From Herbihabitans rhizosphaerae (GTDB taxonomy: Bacteria > Actinomycetota > Actinomycetes > Mycobacteriales > Pseudonocardiaceae): a stretch of DNA of 64,000 bases. The number at the start of each line of letters is the position of its first letter. Within the stretch, counting starts at the first letter, position 1. Positions 9,034-18,008 of the stretch are shown one piece after another. The notes under the pieces were generated by a model, which was not told the origin of the DNA, made no database searches, and worked only from the letters and a program-made list of their open reading frames with translations. Made by a program: the position numbers and the translations under genes. The stretch is taken from assembly GCF_004216555.1 (NCBI RefSeq), contig NZ_SGWQ01000003.1, positions 296,146-360,145 on the forward strand. Reading direction: 5' to 3'.

Positions 9034-11160
9034 ATGTTCGAACGCATCGGCACCTTCGCCGCCCGCCACGCCAAGGCCGTCCTCGCGGTCACGCTGGTCG
9101 TGCTGGCCGGCGCGGCCGTCCTCGGCTTCACCGCGTTCGGCAAGCTCAAGAGCGAGGGCTTCACCGACCCGAACGCCGAGTCCAGCCAGGCCCAACAGCT
9201 CATCAACCAGCACTTCGGCGGGCAGTCCGACCTGCTGTTCCTGATCACTCCGAAGACCGGCGGCGTCGACGAGCCGGCGGCGCGCGAGGCCGGCGCACGG
9301 CTCACTCAACGACTCGCCGGCGAACCGGAACTGGCCAAGGTGACCTCGTACTTCACCACCAACGCACCGCCGATGCGCGCGGCTGACGGGCGGCACGCGA
9401 TCGCGGTCGCCCACCTGACCACCCCCGAGGACAAGCGCAACGACGCGGTGAGCGACATCGCCGAGCGGTACCGGGACACCGACGGGCTCACCGTCCGGCT
9501 CGGCGGGCAGCCGGCGGTCAACCAGAACATCACCGAGCAGGTCGGCAGCGACATCGCGATCGCGGAGTCGATCGCCGTTCCGATCACCCTCGCGCTGCTC
9601 ATCCTGGCGTTCGGCGGGCTGATCGCCGGCCTGCTGCCGCTCGCGGTCGCGGCGATCACCGTGTTCGGCACGTTCGCCGTGCTGGCCGTGCTCGCGTCGG
9701 TCACCGACGTGTCGATCTTCTCGATCAACCTGACCATGGGCCTCGGGCTCGGCCTCGCGATCGACTACGCGCTGCTGACCGTGAGCCGGTTCCGCGAAGA
9801 ACTGGACGGCGGCGCGGATACCGAGGCGGCGGTGATCCGCACGGTGGCCACCGCCGGCCGCACGATCACGTTCAGCGCGGCCACCGTCGCGGTGGCACTG
9901 TCCGCGCTGCTGCTGTTCCCGCTGTACTTCCTGCGCTCGTTCGCCTACGCCGGCATCGCGGTGATCGTGATCGCGATGATCAGCGCGGTGGTCGTACTGC
10001 CGGCGCTGCTGTCCGTACTCGGTGACCGGGTGAACGCGGGCCGGGTGCCGTGGGCGCGCCGCGCTCGCACGGCCGAGTCGCCGCTGTGGGGACGGCTCGC
10101 CAAGGTCGTCATGCGCCGGCCGGTGCTCACCTCGCTGCCGATCCTGGTGATGCTGATCGCGGCGGCGCTTCCCTTGCTGCAGGTGAACTTCGGCCAGCCG
10201 GACGACCGGGTACTGCCGACCTCGGTGTCCAGCCGGCAGGTCGGCGACACGGTGCGGGAGCGGTTCCCCGGCGCGGACACGCGGGCCACCCAGGTCGTAC
10301 TCACCGGGAGCGCGGACCAGAACGCGATCGCCGACTACGCCGGCCGGCTGTCCACTGTGGACGGTGTGGCCGGCGTGCGGCCGCAAGGTCAGCTGCTCAC
10401 CGTGACGACCGGCGCCGACCCGAGGTCCGACGAGGCGAAGCGGATGGTCGACGGGGTGCGCGCCACGGCCGCACCGCCGGGCACGACGGCCAAGGTCACC
10501 GGTGAGACCGCGGTACTCATGGACAGCCAGCAGGCGATCGGCGACCGGCTCTGGATCGCCGCGCTGCTGATCGTGGTGACCACGCTGGTGCTGCTGTTCC
10601 TGTTCACCGGCAGCGTGTTGCAGCCGCTGCGTGCCTTGGTGCTGAACGTCATCGGGCTGTCCGCGACGCTCGGGATCATGGTGCTGATCTTCCAGCAGGG
10701 CTGGCTGCAGGGGCTGCTCGGTTTCACCGCGCTGCCGCTGGACACCAGCATGCTCGTGCTGCTGTTCGTGATCGCGTTCGGCCTGTCGATGGACTACGAG
10801 GTGTTCGTGATCAGCCGGATCAAGGAGGCGCGCGATGCCGGAGCGTCCACAGTGGACGCGGTGACCGGCGGGCTGTCGCACACCGGGCGGATCGTCACCA
10901 CCGCGGCGGCGCTGCTGGCGGTGAGCTTCTTCGCCTTCGGCACCAGCGGGGTGTCGTTCATTCAGATGTTCGGCATCGGCAGCGGGCTGGCGATCCTGAT
11001 CGACGCGACGCTGTTGCGCGGAATCCTGGTGCCGGCCGCGATCCGGTTGCTCGGCGACGCGGCATGGTGGTCACCGCGGCCGCTGCGCAGGCTGCACGGG
11101 CGGTTCGGCATCTCCGAGACGGCGCCGCCCACACCCGAGCGCGAGAAGGTAGTCGTCTGA
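9034..11160 (+). CDS. MMPL-family RND transporter
   Basis: 708 aa, the size of actinobacterial MMPL/ActII-3-like exporters. Two halves are seen: each has a large extracytoplasmic loop and a bundle of transmembrane helices. Conserved Asp-Tyr pairs for proton relay sit in GLGLGLAIDYALLTVSRF (~240) and AFGLSMDYEVFVISRIKE (~580). It probably exports a lipid or hydrophobic drug. It is divergent from its likely TetR repressor and followed by a perfect 20-bp stem terminator. Two exact GTCCACWGTGGAC palindromes lie inside the gene (10350, 10845), encoding STVDG and STVDA. Confidence 0.92.
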   Translation: MFERIGTFAARHAKAVLAVTLVVLAGAAVLGFTAFGKLKSEGFTDPNAESSQAQQLINQHFGGQSDLLFLITPKTGGVDEPAAREAGARLTQRLAGEPELAKVTSYFTTNAPPMRAADGRHAIAVAHLTTPEDKRNDAVSDIAERYRDTDGLTVRLGGQPAVNQNITEQVGSDIAIAESIAVPITLALLILAFGGLIAGLLPLAVAAITVFGTFAVLAVLASVTDVSIFSINLTMGLGLGLAIDYALLTVSRFREELDGGADTEAAVIRTVATAGRTITFSAATVAVALSALLLFPLYFLRSFAYAGIAVIVIAMISAVVVLPALLSVLGDRVNAGRVPWARRARTAESPLWGRLAKVVMRRPVLTSLPILVMLIAAALPLLQVNFGQPDDRVLPTSVSSRQVGDTVRERFPGADTRATQVVLTGSADQNAIADYAGRLSTVDGVAGVRPQGQLLTVTTGADPRSDEAKRMVDGVRATAAPPGTTAKVTGETAVLMDSQQAIGDRLWIAALLIVVTTLVLLFLFTGSVLQPLRALVLNVIGLSATLGIMVLIFQQGWLQGLLGFTALPLDTSMLVLLFVIAFGLSMDYEVFVISRIKEARDAGASTVDAVTGGLSHTGRIVTTAAALLAVSFFAFGTSGVSFIQMFGIGSGLAILIDATLLRGILVPAAIRLLGDAAWWSPRPLRRLHGRFGISETAPPTPEREKVVV

Positions 11161-11165
11161 CCGAC

Positions 11166-11224
11166 GTTTGGTGGTCTTCAAGACCGCGATCCACAGGGTT
11201 TGTGGGTCTTGAAGACCACCAAAC
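11166..11224. terminator. bidirectional terminator between convergent genes
   Basis: Perfect 20-bp inverted repeat (arms 11166-11185 and 11205-11224, left arm GTTTGGTGGTCTTCAAGACC) with a 19-base loop, between the stop of the MMPL gene and the end of the permease gene. No U-tract is present, as is usual in actinomycetes. Confidence 0.85.
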
Positions 11225-11232
11225 GGGTTCGG

Positions 11233-12645
11233 TTACTTGGTCAGGTTCTCCGGGTCGAGGTGGTGCGGCTCCTCGTGCCGGGCCCGCATGTACAGCCAGT
11301 TCAGGCCCCACAGCACGATTCCGCCGGCGACCAGGATGCCGGCGATGAGGTAGTCCTCGCCCTTCTTGCCGGACACGCCCGGCAACGCGAGGCACGCGCA
11401 CAGGATCGCGCCGAGAATCGGCGCCCAGGTCGGCGCCCGGAAGTGCTTGTGCTCCACCTTCTCCCGGCGCAGCCGCAGCACCGCGATGTTCACCACGAAG
11501 AACACCACCAGCAACAGCAACGCGGTGGTGCCGCCGAGCTTGGACACCGCGTCCTTGCTCACCAGGCCCACGAGCAGGGCCGCGATACCCGTGGTGAACA
11601 GGATCGACACCCACGGCGTGCGGCGCAGCGGGTGCACCGTGGAGAAGAACGGCGGCAGCACGCGCTCGTTGGCCATGCCGTACAGCAGGCGGCTGGCCAT
11701 CAGCATGTTGATCAGCGCCGAGTTGACCACCGCGAGCAGGCCGATGAAGGCGAAGACCTTCAGCGGGAAGCCGGGCGCGCCCGCCTCCAGCACGAGGAAC
11801 AGCGAGTTGGACTTGGCCTTGGCGAGTTGGTCCGCCGGCACCAGCAGCGACGCGGTCACCGACACCAGGATGTAGATCAGCCCGGCGCCGGCCAGGCCCC
11901 AGAGCAGCGACTTCGGGAAGATCTTCGCCGGCTCCTTGCACTCCTCGGCCATGTTCACCGAGTCCTCGAACCCGACCATGGCGAAGAACGCGAGCCCGGT
12001 CGCCCCCGCGATCGCGAACGTCCAGTGCTGATCACCCGGCGGGTTGACGTCGACCAACCGGGACGGCTCGCCGTCGCCCTGCAGCACCGCCCAGATGCCG
12101 ACCACGATGATGATCAGCAGGCCGGACAGCTCGATGCAGGTGAGCACCACGTTGGCCTTGACCGACTCGGACACACCGCGGAAGTTGATCGCCGCCAGTA
12201 CCAGCACGAAGATCACCGCGACGATCGCGATCACCGTTCCGGACACCTGGATGTCGAACGCGCGTGGCAGGTAGGTCCCGCCGAAGCCGTGCGCCGCCGT
12301 GGATGCCGAGGTGATTCCGGAGCACATCACCATGAACGCCACGATGAAGGTCAGGAAGTGGATGCCCCAGGCGCGGTTGGTGTACAGCGCGGCGCCCGCG
12401 GCTCTCGGATACTTCCCGACCAGCTCCAGATAGCTGAACGCGGTGAGGAAGGCGACCAGGAAGGCGCCGAGGAACGGCATCCACAGCGCGCCGCCGATCT
12501 TGCCTGCGACATCACCCGTCAGCGTGTAGATCCCGGTACCGAGGATGTCCCCGATCACGAAGAAGAACAGCAGCTTGGGACCGATGGCCCGTTTCAGCTC
12601 GGGCTGTCCCGTCTCCGGCGTATTCGCCGTGGTGCTCTCAGCCAT
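11233..12645 (-). CDS. APC-superfamily amino-acid permease
   Basis: 470 aa with about 12 transmembrane helices, the normal length for amino acid-polyamine-organocation permeases. The first helix carries FFFVIGDILGTGIYTLTGDV, containing the family's helix-1 G-x-G-I substrate motif. Later segments include GFEDSVNMAEECKEPAKIFP, the conserved loop after helix 6. The ATG at 12645 (MAESTTANTPETG) is preferred over an upstream ATG at 12720 because the intervening codons fall in a repeat-containing, non-coding-like stretch. The C-terminus is short and charged. It is convergent with the MMPL pump. Substrate unknown; a cationic or branched-chain amino acid is plausible. Confidence 0.88.
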   Translation of the reverse strand: MAESTTANTPETGQPELKRAIGPKLLFFFVIGDILGTGIYTLTGDVAGKIGGALWMPFLGAFLVAFLTAFSYLELVGKYPRAAGAALYTNRAWGIHFLTFIVAFMVMCSGITSASTAAHGFGGTYLPRAFDIQVSGTVIAIVAVIFVLVLAAINFRGVSESVKANVVLTCIELSGLLIIIVVGIWAVLQGDGEPSRLVDVNPPGDQHWTFAIAGATGLAFFAMVGFEDSVNMAEECKEPAKIFPKSLLWGLAGAGLIYILVSVTASLLVPADQLAKAKSNSLFLVLEAGAPGFPLKVFAFIGLLAVVNSALINMLMASRLLYGMANERVLPPFFSTVHPLRRTPWVSILFTTGIAALLVGLVSKDAVSKLGGTTALLLLVVFFVVNIAVLRLRREKVEHKHFRAPTWAPILGAILCACLALPGVSGKKGEDYLIAGILVAGGIVLWGLNWLYMRARHEEPHHLDPENLTK

Positions 12646-12714
12646 GCCAGCAGAGTGTGCCTGACCACAGTGGACACGCACCAGTCGCGTGATCGAGTTG
12701 TGGCCCTGAGTGGG

Positions 12715-12754
12715 GTGCACAGCGCGGGACTCACCGGTGCACAGCGCGGGACTC
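12715..12754. repeat. tandem REP-like unit (AGCGCGGGACTC)
   Basis: Two direct copies of GTGCACAGCGCGGGACTC at 12715-12732 and 12737-12754, in the 114-base gap between the permease start and pdxH. The same core recurs, arranged as a large hairpin, at 24965-25050, so it is a dispersed intergenic repeat. Confidence 0.75.
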
Positions 12755-12759
12755 GCGCC

Positions 12760-13437
12760 CTACGGCCCCAGCCGTTGCACCTTCCAGCCGTCGCCCGTCT
12801 GCTTGAAGCGCAGCCGGTCGTGCATCCGGTCGCGGCGGCCCTGCCAGAACTCGACCACCTCGGGCACGATGCGCCAGCCACCCCAGTGCGGCGGTACCGG
12901 CACCTGCTCCACACCGGCGAACTGACGCTCGACGTTGGCCAGCGCCACCTCCAGCGAACCGCGGCCGCTCACCACCACCGACTGCGGCGACGCCCACGCG
13001 CCGAGCTGCGAGCCGCGCGGGCGGGACGCCCAGTACGCGGCCGTCTCGGACGGGTCGACCTTGCGCACGGTGCCCCGCACGTGTGCCTGCCGGTGCAGGC
13101 CGTACCAGGGGAAGGTCGCCGAGGCGTACCTGGTCGCCGCCAGGTCGTGGCTCTTCGCGGAGGTGTAGTTGGTGAAGAACACGACGCCCCGCTCGTCCAA
13201 GCCCTTGCACAGCACGGTGCGCGAGGACGGCACGCCCTTCGGGTCGGCCGTGGCGAGCACCATCGCGTTGGGTTCGGGAAGTCCGGATCGCACCGCCTCG
13301 TCGAGCCACAGCGCCAGCTGTTCGTGCCAGCTCTCCGCGAGCTCCGACTCCTGCAACGCGCCCACCTCGTAGGACACCCGCATCGCCGGCAGGTCCGGCC
13401 CGATGTCCGTACTTGTCGCGAGGTCGCCGTCGGCCAT
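12760..13437 (-). CDS. pdxH: pyridoxamine 5'-phosphate oxidase
   Basis: 225 aa. It oxidises pyridoxamine- or pyridoxine-5'-phosphate to PLP using FMN and oxygen, the last step of the salvage route. Family marks include PNAMVLATADPKGVPSSRTVLCKG (read in two parts: PNAMVLATAD, then PSSRTVLCKG), FFTNYTSAKSHDLAATRYAS for FMN and phosphate binding, and the C-terminal signature around FWQGRRDRMHDRLRF. The ATG at 13437 is set by length. It is divergent from citA. PLP is also the cofactor of the SerC and MocR proteins in this window, but no direct regulatory link is visible. Confidence 0.95.
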   Translation of the reverse strand: MADGDLATSTDIGPDLPAMRVSYEVGALQESELAESWHEQLALWLDEAVRSGLPEPNAMVLATADPKGVPSSRTVLCKGLDERGVVFFTNYTSAKSHDLAATRYASATFPWYGLHRQAHVRGTVRKVDPSETAAYWASRPRGSQLGAWASPQSVVVSGRGSLEVALANVERQFAGVEQVPVPPHWGGWRIVPEVVEFWQGRRDRMHDRLRFKQTGDGWKVQRLGP

Positions 13438-13573
13438 CCCGATCTCCCTCCACGGCAGCTTGTCGCCCGCAGGTCATGCGGGGTATCCCTCGACGTTACG
13501 GGTTCGCACCGCCGGAGAGAACCGGCACGCGGGTGAGATGCCGAACACTGCATCGGTAGAGCAAGATGAGCCG

Positions 13574-14692
13574 GTGAGCATCACCACTACCGACGACGGC
13601 TACCGGCCGGGCCTCGAAGGCGTGATCGCGTTCCGGACCGAGATCGCCGAACCGGACCGGGACGGCGGCGCCCTGCGCTACCGCGGAGTCGATATCGAGG
13701 ACCTCGCCGGCAAGGTCACCTTCGGCGACGTGTGGGCGCTGCTGGTGGACGGAAGCTTCGGCCACAGCCTGCCGCCCGCCGAGCCGTTCCCGATCCCCGT
13801 GCACACCGGCGACGTGCGGGTCGACGTGCAGGCGGCACTCGCCATGCTCGCCCCGATCTGGGGCTACGAACCGCTGCTGGACATCGACGAGACCGAGGCG
13901 CGCGAGCAACTCGCCCGCGCGTCGGTGATGGCACTGTCCTATGTGGCGCAGTCGGCCCGCGGGATCGGCCAGCCCGCCGTGTCGCAGCGGCGGATCGACG
14001 AGTGCACCTCGACCACCGAGCGGTTCATGACGCGCTGGCGTGAGGACCCGGATCCCGCGCACGTGAAGGCGATCGACGCGTACTGGGTGTCGGCCGCCGA
14101 GCACGGGTTGAACGCCTCCACCTTCACCGCGAGGGTGATCGCCTCGACCGGTGCGGACGTGGCCGCGTGCATGTCCGGCGCGATCGGCGCGATGTCCGGT
14201 CCGCTGCACGGCGGCGCGCCGGCCCGGGTGCTGCCGATGATCGAGCAGGTGGAGAGCGTCGGCGACCCGGACAAGGTGGTCTCGTCGGTCCTGGACGAGG
14301 GCGGCCGGCTGATGGGCTTCGGCCACCGCGTCTACCGGGCCGAGGATCCTCGCGCGCGAGTGCTCCGGCGGACCTGCCGCGAGCTGGGCGCCGAGCGGTA
14401 CGAGGTGGCCGCCGCGCTGGAGCAGGCCGCGCTGAACCAGCTTCGGGAGCGCAGGCCGGACCGGGCGATCGAGACGAACGTGGAGTTCTGGGCAGCGGTG
14501 ATCCTGGACTTCGCGCGGGTGCCGCCGCACATGATGCCGGCGATGTTCACCTGCGCGCGGACCGCCGGCTGGTGCGCGCACATCCTGGAGCAGAAGCGCA
14601 CCGGGCGGCTGGTGCGCCCGTCCGCGCACTACATCGGCCCCGGTCCCCGGCGACCCGAGGATGTCGAGGGCTGGTCGAATCTTTCGAGATAG
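13574..14692 (+). CDS. citA: citrate synthase 2
   Basis: 372 aa from the GTG at 13574. It condenses oxaloacetate and acetyl-CoA, entering the TCA or methylcitrate cycle. Active-site segments are visible: MSGPLHGGAPARVLPMI (conserved His), GFGHRVYRAEDPRARVL (His and Arg) and NVEFWAAVILDFARVP (conserved catalytic acid region). Upstream in-frame codons back to an ATG at 13538 have low GC at third positions (ACT, GCA, GTA, CAA, GAT), unlike the gene body, so the GTG is preferred. It is divergent from pdxH. H37Rv citA (Rv0889c) occupies the equivalent place in the conserved block. Confidence 0.92.
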   Translation: MSITTTDDGYRPGLEGVIAFRTEIAEPDRDGGALRYRGVDIEDLAGKVTFGDVWALLVDGSFGHSLPPAEPFPIPVHTGDVRVDVQAALAMLAPIWGYEPLLDIDETEAREQLARASVMALSYVAQSARGIGQPAVSQRRIDECTSTTERFMTRWREDPDPAHVKAIDAYWVSAAEHGLNASTFTARVIASTGADVAACMSGAIGAMSGPLHGGAPARVLPMIEQVESVGDPDKVVSSVLDEGGRLMGFGHRVYRAEDPRARVLRRTCRELGAERYEVAAALEQAALNQLRERRPDRAIETNVEFWAAVILDFARVPPHMMPAMFTCARTAGWCAHILEQKRTGRLVRPSAHYIGPGPRRPEDVEGWSNLSR

Positions 14693-14754
14693 CGCTCAAT
14701 CCTTTCGGCTCGGCAGGCATTTCCTATGAGTAGGACCGACTGCCGAGGAGACTC

Positions 14755-15267
14755 ATGACCTTCGAGGAGTTCCTCGCCGCCGAGTTGCCCGGACTGACCC
14801 GCTTTTCTGCGGTGCTGACCGGCAACCGGCACCTCGCCGAGGACGTGCTGCAGGACGCGCTGGTGCGCGCGCACGCCAGGTGGGGCCGGATCGGCGGCAT
14901 GGACCGGCCGGACGCCTACGTACGCCGCATCGTCACGACGAGCTACCTGTCGTGGCGGCGGCTGTGGGCGACCCGGAAGATTCACCCGGTCGAGGATCTC
15001 TCGAAATTCGAGTATCTCGAGAACACCCCTGACCCGGCGGTGTCGGTGGTGCGGACCGATCACGTCCGGCGTCTGGTGGCGAGCCTGCCGAGGCGCCAGC
15101 GCGCCGCGGTGGTGCTCCGCTTCTACGTCGGCTGCGACGACACGGAGGCGGCCACCGCGATGGGCTGCTCGGTGCAGACGGTCCGGTCCCACATCTCCCG
15201 CGCGCTGGACGCCTTGCGGGCGCACCCCAGCATGCGGGAGCACGTCGAGACAGGAGCGAAGCTGTGA
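14755..15267 (+). CDS. SigE-family RNA polymerase sigma factor (ECF type)
   Basis: 170 aa, the compact sigma2-sigma4 form of actinobacterial SigE-family ECF factors. Region 2 is at ~10-75 (GNRHLAEDVLQDALVRAHAR, then RPDAYVRRIVTTSYLSWRR). Region 4 is at ~105-160 (PRRQRAAVVLRFYVGCDDTE, then MGCSVQTVRSHISRALDAL, the -35 helix-turn-helix). The ATG at 14755 follows GAGGAG. The next gene overlaps by four bases and encodes a single-span membrane protein with a short cytosolic N-terminus, the usual place for an anti-sigma factor or sensor. Confidence 0.92.
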   Translation: MTFEEFLAAELPGLTRFSAVLTGNRHLAEDVLQDALVRAHARWGRIGGMDRPDAYVRRIVTTSYLSWRRLWATRKIHPVEDLSKFEYLENTPDPAVSVVRTDHVRRLVASLPRRQRAAVVLRFYVGCDDTEAATAMGCSVQTVRSHISRALDALRAHPSMREHVETGAKL

Positions 15268-16361
15268 CGCAGGAAAACGACATCCGCACCGCGCTGCGCG
15301 AGCTGGAGGCCGAGCGTCCCGGCGTGGATGCCGTGCGCACGGGGGTGCACAAGGGGATCGAGCGGCGGGCCAGGCGGCGGCGCACCGCCGTCGTCGCCGG
15401 GTCCGCCCTCACCGTGGCGGCACTCGCGGCCGGCGCGGTGGTGTTGACCACGGACCGCGAGCCGTCGCAGCGGCATGCGGCGCCGCCGACGGTGACCAGC
15501 ACGGCTGGACCGGGCAGCGCGGAGCTGGCCGGGGTGACCGTGCCGGCGTCGATCTTCCCGCTCGATCCGGGGGACACGGGCAAGGGCTTGCGGCGCAACG
15601 TGTTCGCCGGGCCGGGCAAGCTGCAGCTCGTCTACAGCGGCAACCCGAACGGCTTCATGCTGACGATCACGCCGAAGCGGCCGGACGTGCGGGGGCTCTC
15701 CGTGCAGCCGGCCACCATCCGGGAACGGCAGGCGACGCTCGCGACGGCGGCCAACACCCCGCCCCGGCTGATGTGGCAACTCGGCGACGGCCAGTGGGCG
15801 ACCGTCGAGGCGACATCGGCCGACGCGCGTGCGGCGGAGCGGATCAGGATGACCGCCAACGGTATGGTCGAGCGGCCGACTCGGATCGAGTCGCCCGTGC
15901 GGGTTACCTTGGCGCCCAAGGGTTTCTTCCCCTCGACGATGCGCCGCGAGGACCCGTTCGGCTGGGATCCGAACCAGGGCCTGTGGCTGTGCCCGCCCGG
16001 CGGCGAGGGGCTGGACGAGAACAGCCCAAAGGAACTGGCGCCGTGTCTGAGCGTCACGGCGACGCCGACCAAGCTCCTCGATTCGGACCGGCACGCTCCT
16101 CCGTCGAGCGTGAGCACGTCACCGGGCTGGCCGAACGTGCCGCCACCGGGCAGCACGAACACGGCCAAGCCGCCCGCGCCGAGCGCCTGGGGCCCACTGC
16201 GGAAGGTGGACGGCGCGATCGTGCGACTGTCTCAGGACGGGCAGAGCGCGGCCAAGGTCGTGGACGAGGAGCGGGCGATCGTCGTCACTGTCCCAAGTGG
16301 ACAGTCGATTTCCGGGGACGCGCTGCTGAAGATCGCCGCGTCGGCGTCAGTCCGCTCGTGA
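15264..16361 (+). CDS. membrane-anchored protein paired with the sigma factor
   Basis: 365 aa, starting with a GTG that overlaps the sigma factor stop (GTGA). Residues ~1-35 form a charged cytosolic segment rich in Arg. A single transmembrane helix is at ~38-58 (TAVVAGSALTVAALAAGAVV). The remaining ~300 residues are extracytoplasmic and Pro/Thr-rich in places, with two Cys. There is no recognisable zinc anti-sigma HxxxCxxC motif. The arrangement suggests an anti-sigma or signal-input role, but this is inferred from translational coupling alone. It may instead be a sigma-dependent exported protein. Confidence 0.65.
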   Translation: MTQENDIRTALRELEAERPGVDAVRTGVHKGIERRARRRRTAVVAGSALTVAALAAGAVVLTTDREPSQRHAAPPTVTSTAGPGSAELAGVTVPASIFPLDPGDTGKGLRRNVFAGPGKLQLVYSGNPNGFMLTITPKRPDVRGLSVQPATIRERQATLATAANTPPRLMWQLGDGQWATVEATSADARAAERIRMTANGMVERPTRIESPVRVTLAPKGFFPSTMRREDPFGWDPNQGLWLCPPGGEGLDENSPKELAPCLSVTATPTKLLDSDRHAPPSSVSTSPGWPNVPPPGSTNTAKPPAPSAWGPLRKVDGAIVRLSQDGQSAAKVVDEERAIVVTVPSGQSISGDALLKIAASASVRS

Positions 16362-16381
16362 CACCCCGTCGGTGATCGTCT

Positions 16382-16577
16382 TCACGTCTCTGTCCTCTCT
16401 GGACGGTCGGCCACGTCGAGCGCGGTGATGGCCGGGCGGACGGCGAACGCGGAGATCGCGAGCAGCACGGCCGCGCCGATGCAGGCGTACCGCCAGCCGC
16501 CGCCGTCGGTGTAGAGCAGGCCGGCGGCGAGCGCGCCGACGGTGGCGCCGAGCAGGGTCGCGCTCTCGTAGGTCCCC
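16382..16577 (-). pseudogene. MFS transporter C-terminal remnant
   Basis: A 64-codon stretch with no start, ending in TGA at 16382-16384. It translates as the last two transmembrane helices of a major-facilitator protein: TLLGATVGALAAGLLY and YACIGAAVLLAISAFAVRP, then a polar tail. The rest of the gene is gone. It sits between the sigma-factor operon and the first beta-propeller gene, on the strand of the latter, and may mark the edge of an insertion. Confidence 0.6.
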
Positions 16578-16592
16578 CATCCCCCGCTCAGG

Positions 16593-17702
16593 TCACTCGC
16601 TGTACACCGAGGCGAACGGCTGCTCCCGCGTGGTCGAGCCGTTGTATCCGACTCCGAGCAACTTGTCGCCGTCGATCGCGGTGCCGGCCAGCAGGTTGCC
16701 GCCCTGCGGCGCGTCGACCGCCTGCCAGTCAGTTCCGTTGTGGCGCAACGGGTTGGCCGCGCCGATGGCCCACAGCGTGTCGCCGGTGCGCACCAGGTCG
16801 TTGATCTCGCCGGCGTCCACGGGCAGCTTCACGGCTGACCACTGGGTGCCGTCCCAGTGGAACATGACCGGCTTGCTCGGCTTGTTCGGATCGGCGTCGC
16901 GCACGCTGCCCGCCGCCCACACGTCGTTCGGCGCCGCCGCGTGCACGTCGACCAGCATCAGCTGCGAGTTGGCCGCACCGTCCACCGGCGGCATCGGGAA
17001 CTCCGTCCACGCCTTCCCATCCCAGTGGAACGCCAGCGGCTTGCCCGGCCCCTGGCCGTACTCGCCGGCTCGGCCGATCGCCCACACGTCCTCGGATCCA
17101 CTGCCACCGATGCCGGTCAGCGTCCACCAGATCTCGGACGGACCGGGCGGCACCACCTCGACCCACGCCTTGCCGTCCCAACGCTGAGCCGTGCCACGCC
17201 CACTGGACGCGCGGCCGGCCTGGTTGAGGCTGCCGACCGCCCACACGTCAGCACCTGCCACCCCGAGCCGGGACACCCCCTGGTAGTGGTTCGGCGGCAC
17301 CGGCGCCACCGGGAACTCGGTCCACGCCTTCCCGTCCCAGTGCATCGACGTGCCGGTGCCGACCTTGCCCTCCTGGCCGATCACCCACACGTTGTCGCGG
17401 GACAACACCGCCGAGGACGTGGGGCGGCCGATGTCCGGCGTCTGCTGCTCCGTCCAACCATCGGCACCACGCAGGTACGCCTGCGTGCTGTAGATCGGCC
17501 AGCCGGTGTACCACCCGCCGAACGCCCAGGTCACGCCGTCACCGGACGCCGCGCTGGTCAGGATCGACGACGTGTCCGGCCTCGGTGGCACGGGCTCCGC
17601 CGTCCACCCCGCCTCCGCACTCGCCGACCCCGATGTCACCGCGAGCCCGACAGCCGCCGCGGCGACCACCCCGGCCACCGCACCCCGTACGACCACCCTC
17701 AT
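16593..17702 (-). CDS. secreted beta-propeller protein, paralogue A
   Basis: 369 aa with a Sec signal peptide (RGAVAGVVAAAAVGLAVTSG, cleavage near ASA-EA at ~29). The mature part is made of about six repeats with the pattern W-D-G-K-x-W followed by D-V-W-A-[VI]-G, for example HWDGKAWTEFPVAP and ADVWAVGS. This is the layout of kelch/YCF48-like propellers. No catalytic motif or sortase signal is visible. It is closely similar in sequence and length to the protein at 18009-19121, a tandem duplication. Upstream, the two genes share a ~50-base conserved leader. An extracellular binding role is likely; the partner is unknown. Confidence 0.75.
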   Translation of the reverse strand: MRVVVRGAVAGVVAAAAVGLAVTSGSASAEAGWTAEPVPPRPDTSSILTSAASGDGVTWAFGGWYTGWPIYSTQAYLRGADGWTEQQTPDIGRPTSSAVLSRDNVWVIGQEGKVGTGTSMHWDGKAWTEFPVAPVPPNHYQGVSRLGVAGADVWAVGSLNQAGRASSGRGTAQRWDGKAWVEVVPPGPSEIWWTLTGIGGSGSEDVWAIGRAGEYGQGPGKPLAFHWDGKAWTEFPMPPVDGAANSQLMLVDVHAAAPNDVWAAGSVRDADPNKPSKPVMFHWDGTQWSAVKLPVDAGEINDLVRTGDTLWAIGAANPLRHNGTDWQAVDAPQGGNLLAGTAIDGDKLLGVGYNGSTTREQPFASVYSE

Positions 17703-17716
17703 GCCACACCCTCCTC

Positions 17717-17767
17717 GATCAACGCCTGTACCCCGTCAACGCACCGACCTCGGTTCCGGTTGCTTCC
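17717..17767 (-). promoter_or_regulatory. conserved leader of propeller gene A
   Basis: About 50 bases shared with the leader of paralogue B. In plus orientation it reads GATCAACGCCTGTA, four variable bases, GTCAACGCACC, eight variable bases, then GGTTGCTTCC. On the gene's strand this gives two GCGTTGA repeats before the ribosome-binding site. It may be a duplicated promoter or operator; no regulator is evident. Confidence 0.55.
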
Positions 17768-17771
17768 GACC

Positions 17772-18005
17772 TCAAGATCGCTCCAGGCGCAGGCCGAGCT
17801 CCCTGAGCGCCTCGAATCGCTGGACCAGCACCCACATCCCGGTCGGCTCCAACTCGGGGTGCCACGACTCCCGTGTGTCTGCCCGTCGTGCTTTCGGTAC
17901 AGCCAGGTCGCCTCGGGCGTCAGACAGCCAGACGTCAGCTCGGTGATCGCGATCGACCTGCGGGCCCCGCGGTAGCCCGGGCGCCCACGCGGGCGGCCGG
18001 GCCAC
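17772..18005 (-). pseudogene. unidentified gene fragment between the two paralogues
   Basis: A short coding-like remnant on the same strand as its neighbours. One frame contains RRSIAITELTSGCLTPEATW; after a small frameshift near 17895 a second frame continues RESWHPELEPTGMWVLVQRF and ends ERS-stop at 17772. The two pieces read well only when joined across frames, hence the pseudogene call. I do not recognise the family. It fills the 306-base gap between the propeller genes and stops just before the conserved leader of paralogue A. It could be a decayed third gene or a chance open stretch. Confidence 0.35.
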
Positions 18006-18008
18006 GAG

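Noticed and set aside
12715-12754. GTGCACAGCGCGGGACTC tandem as a small CRISPR
   Set aside because: Only two copies with a 4-base gap, and the same core forms hairpins elsewhere.
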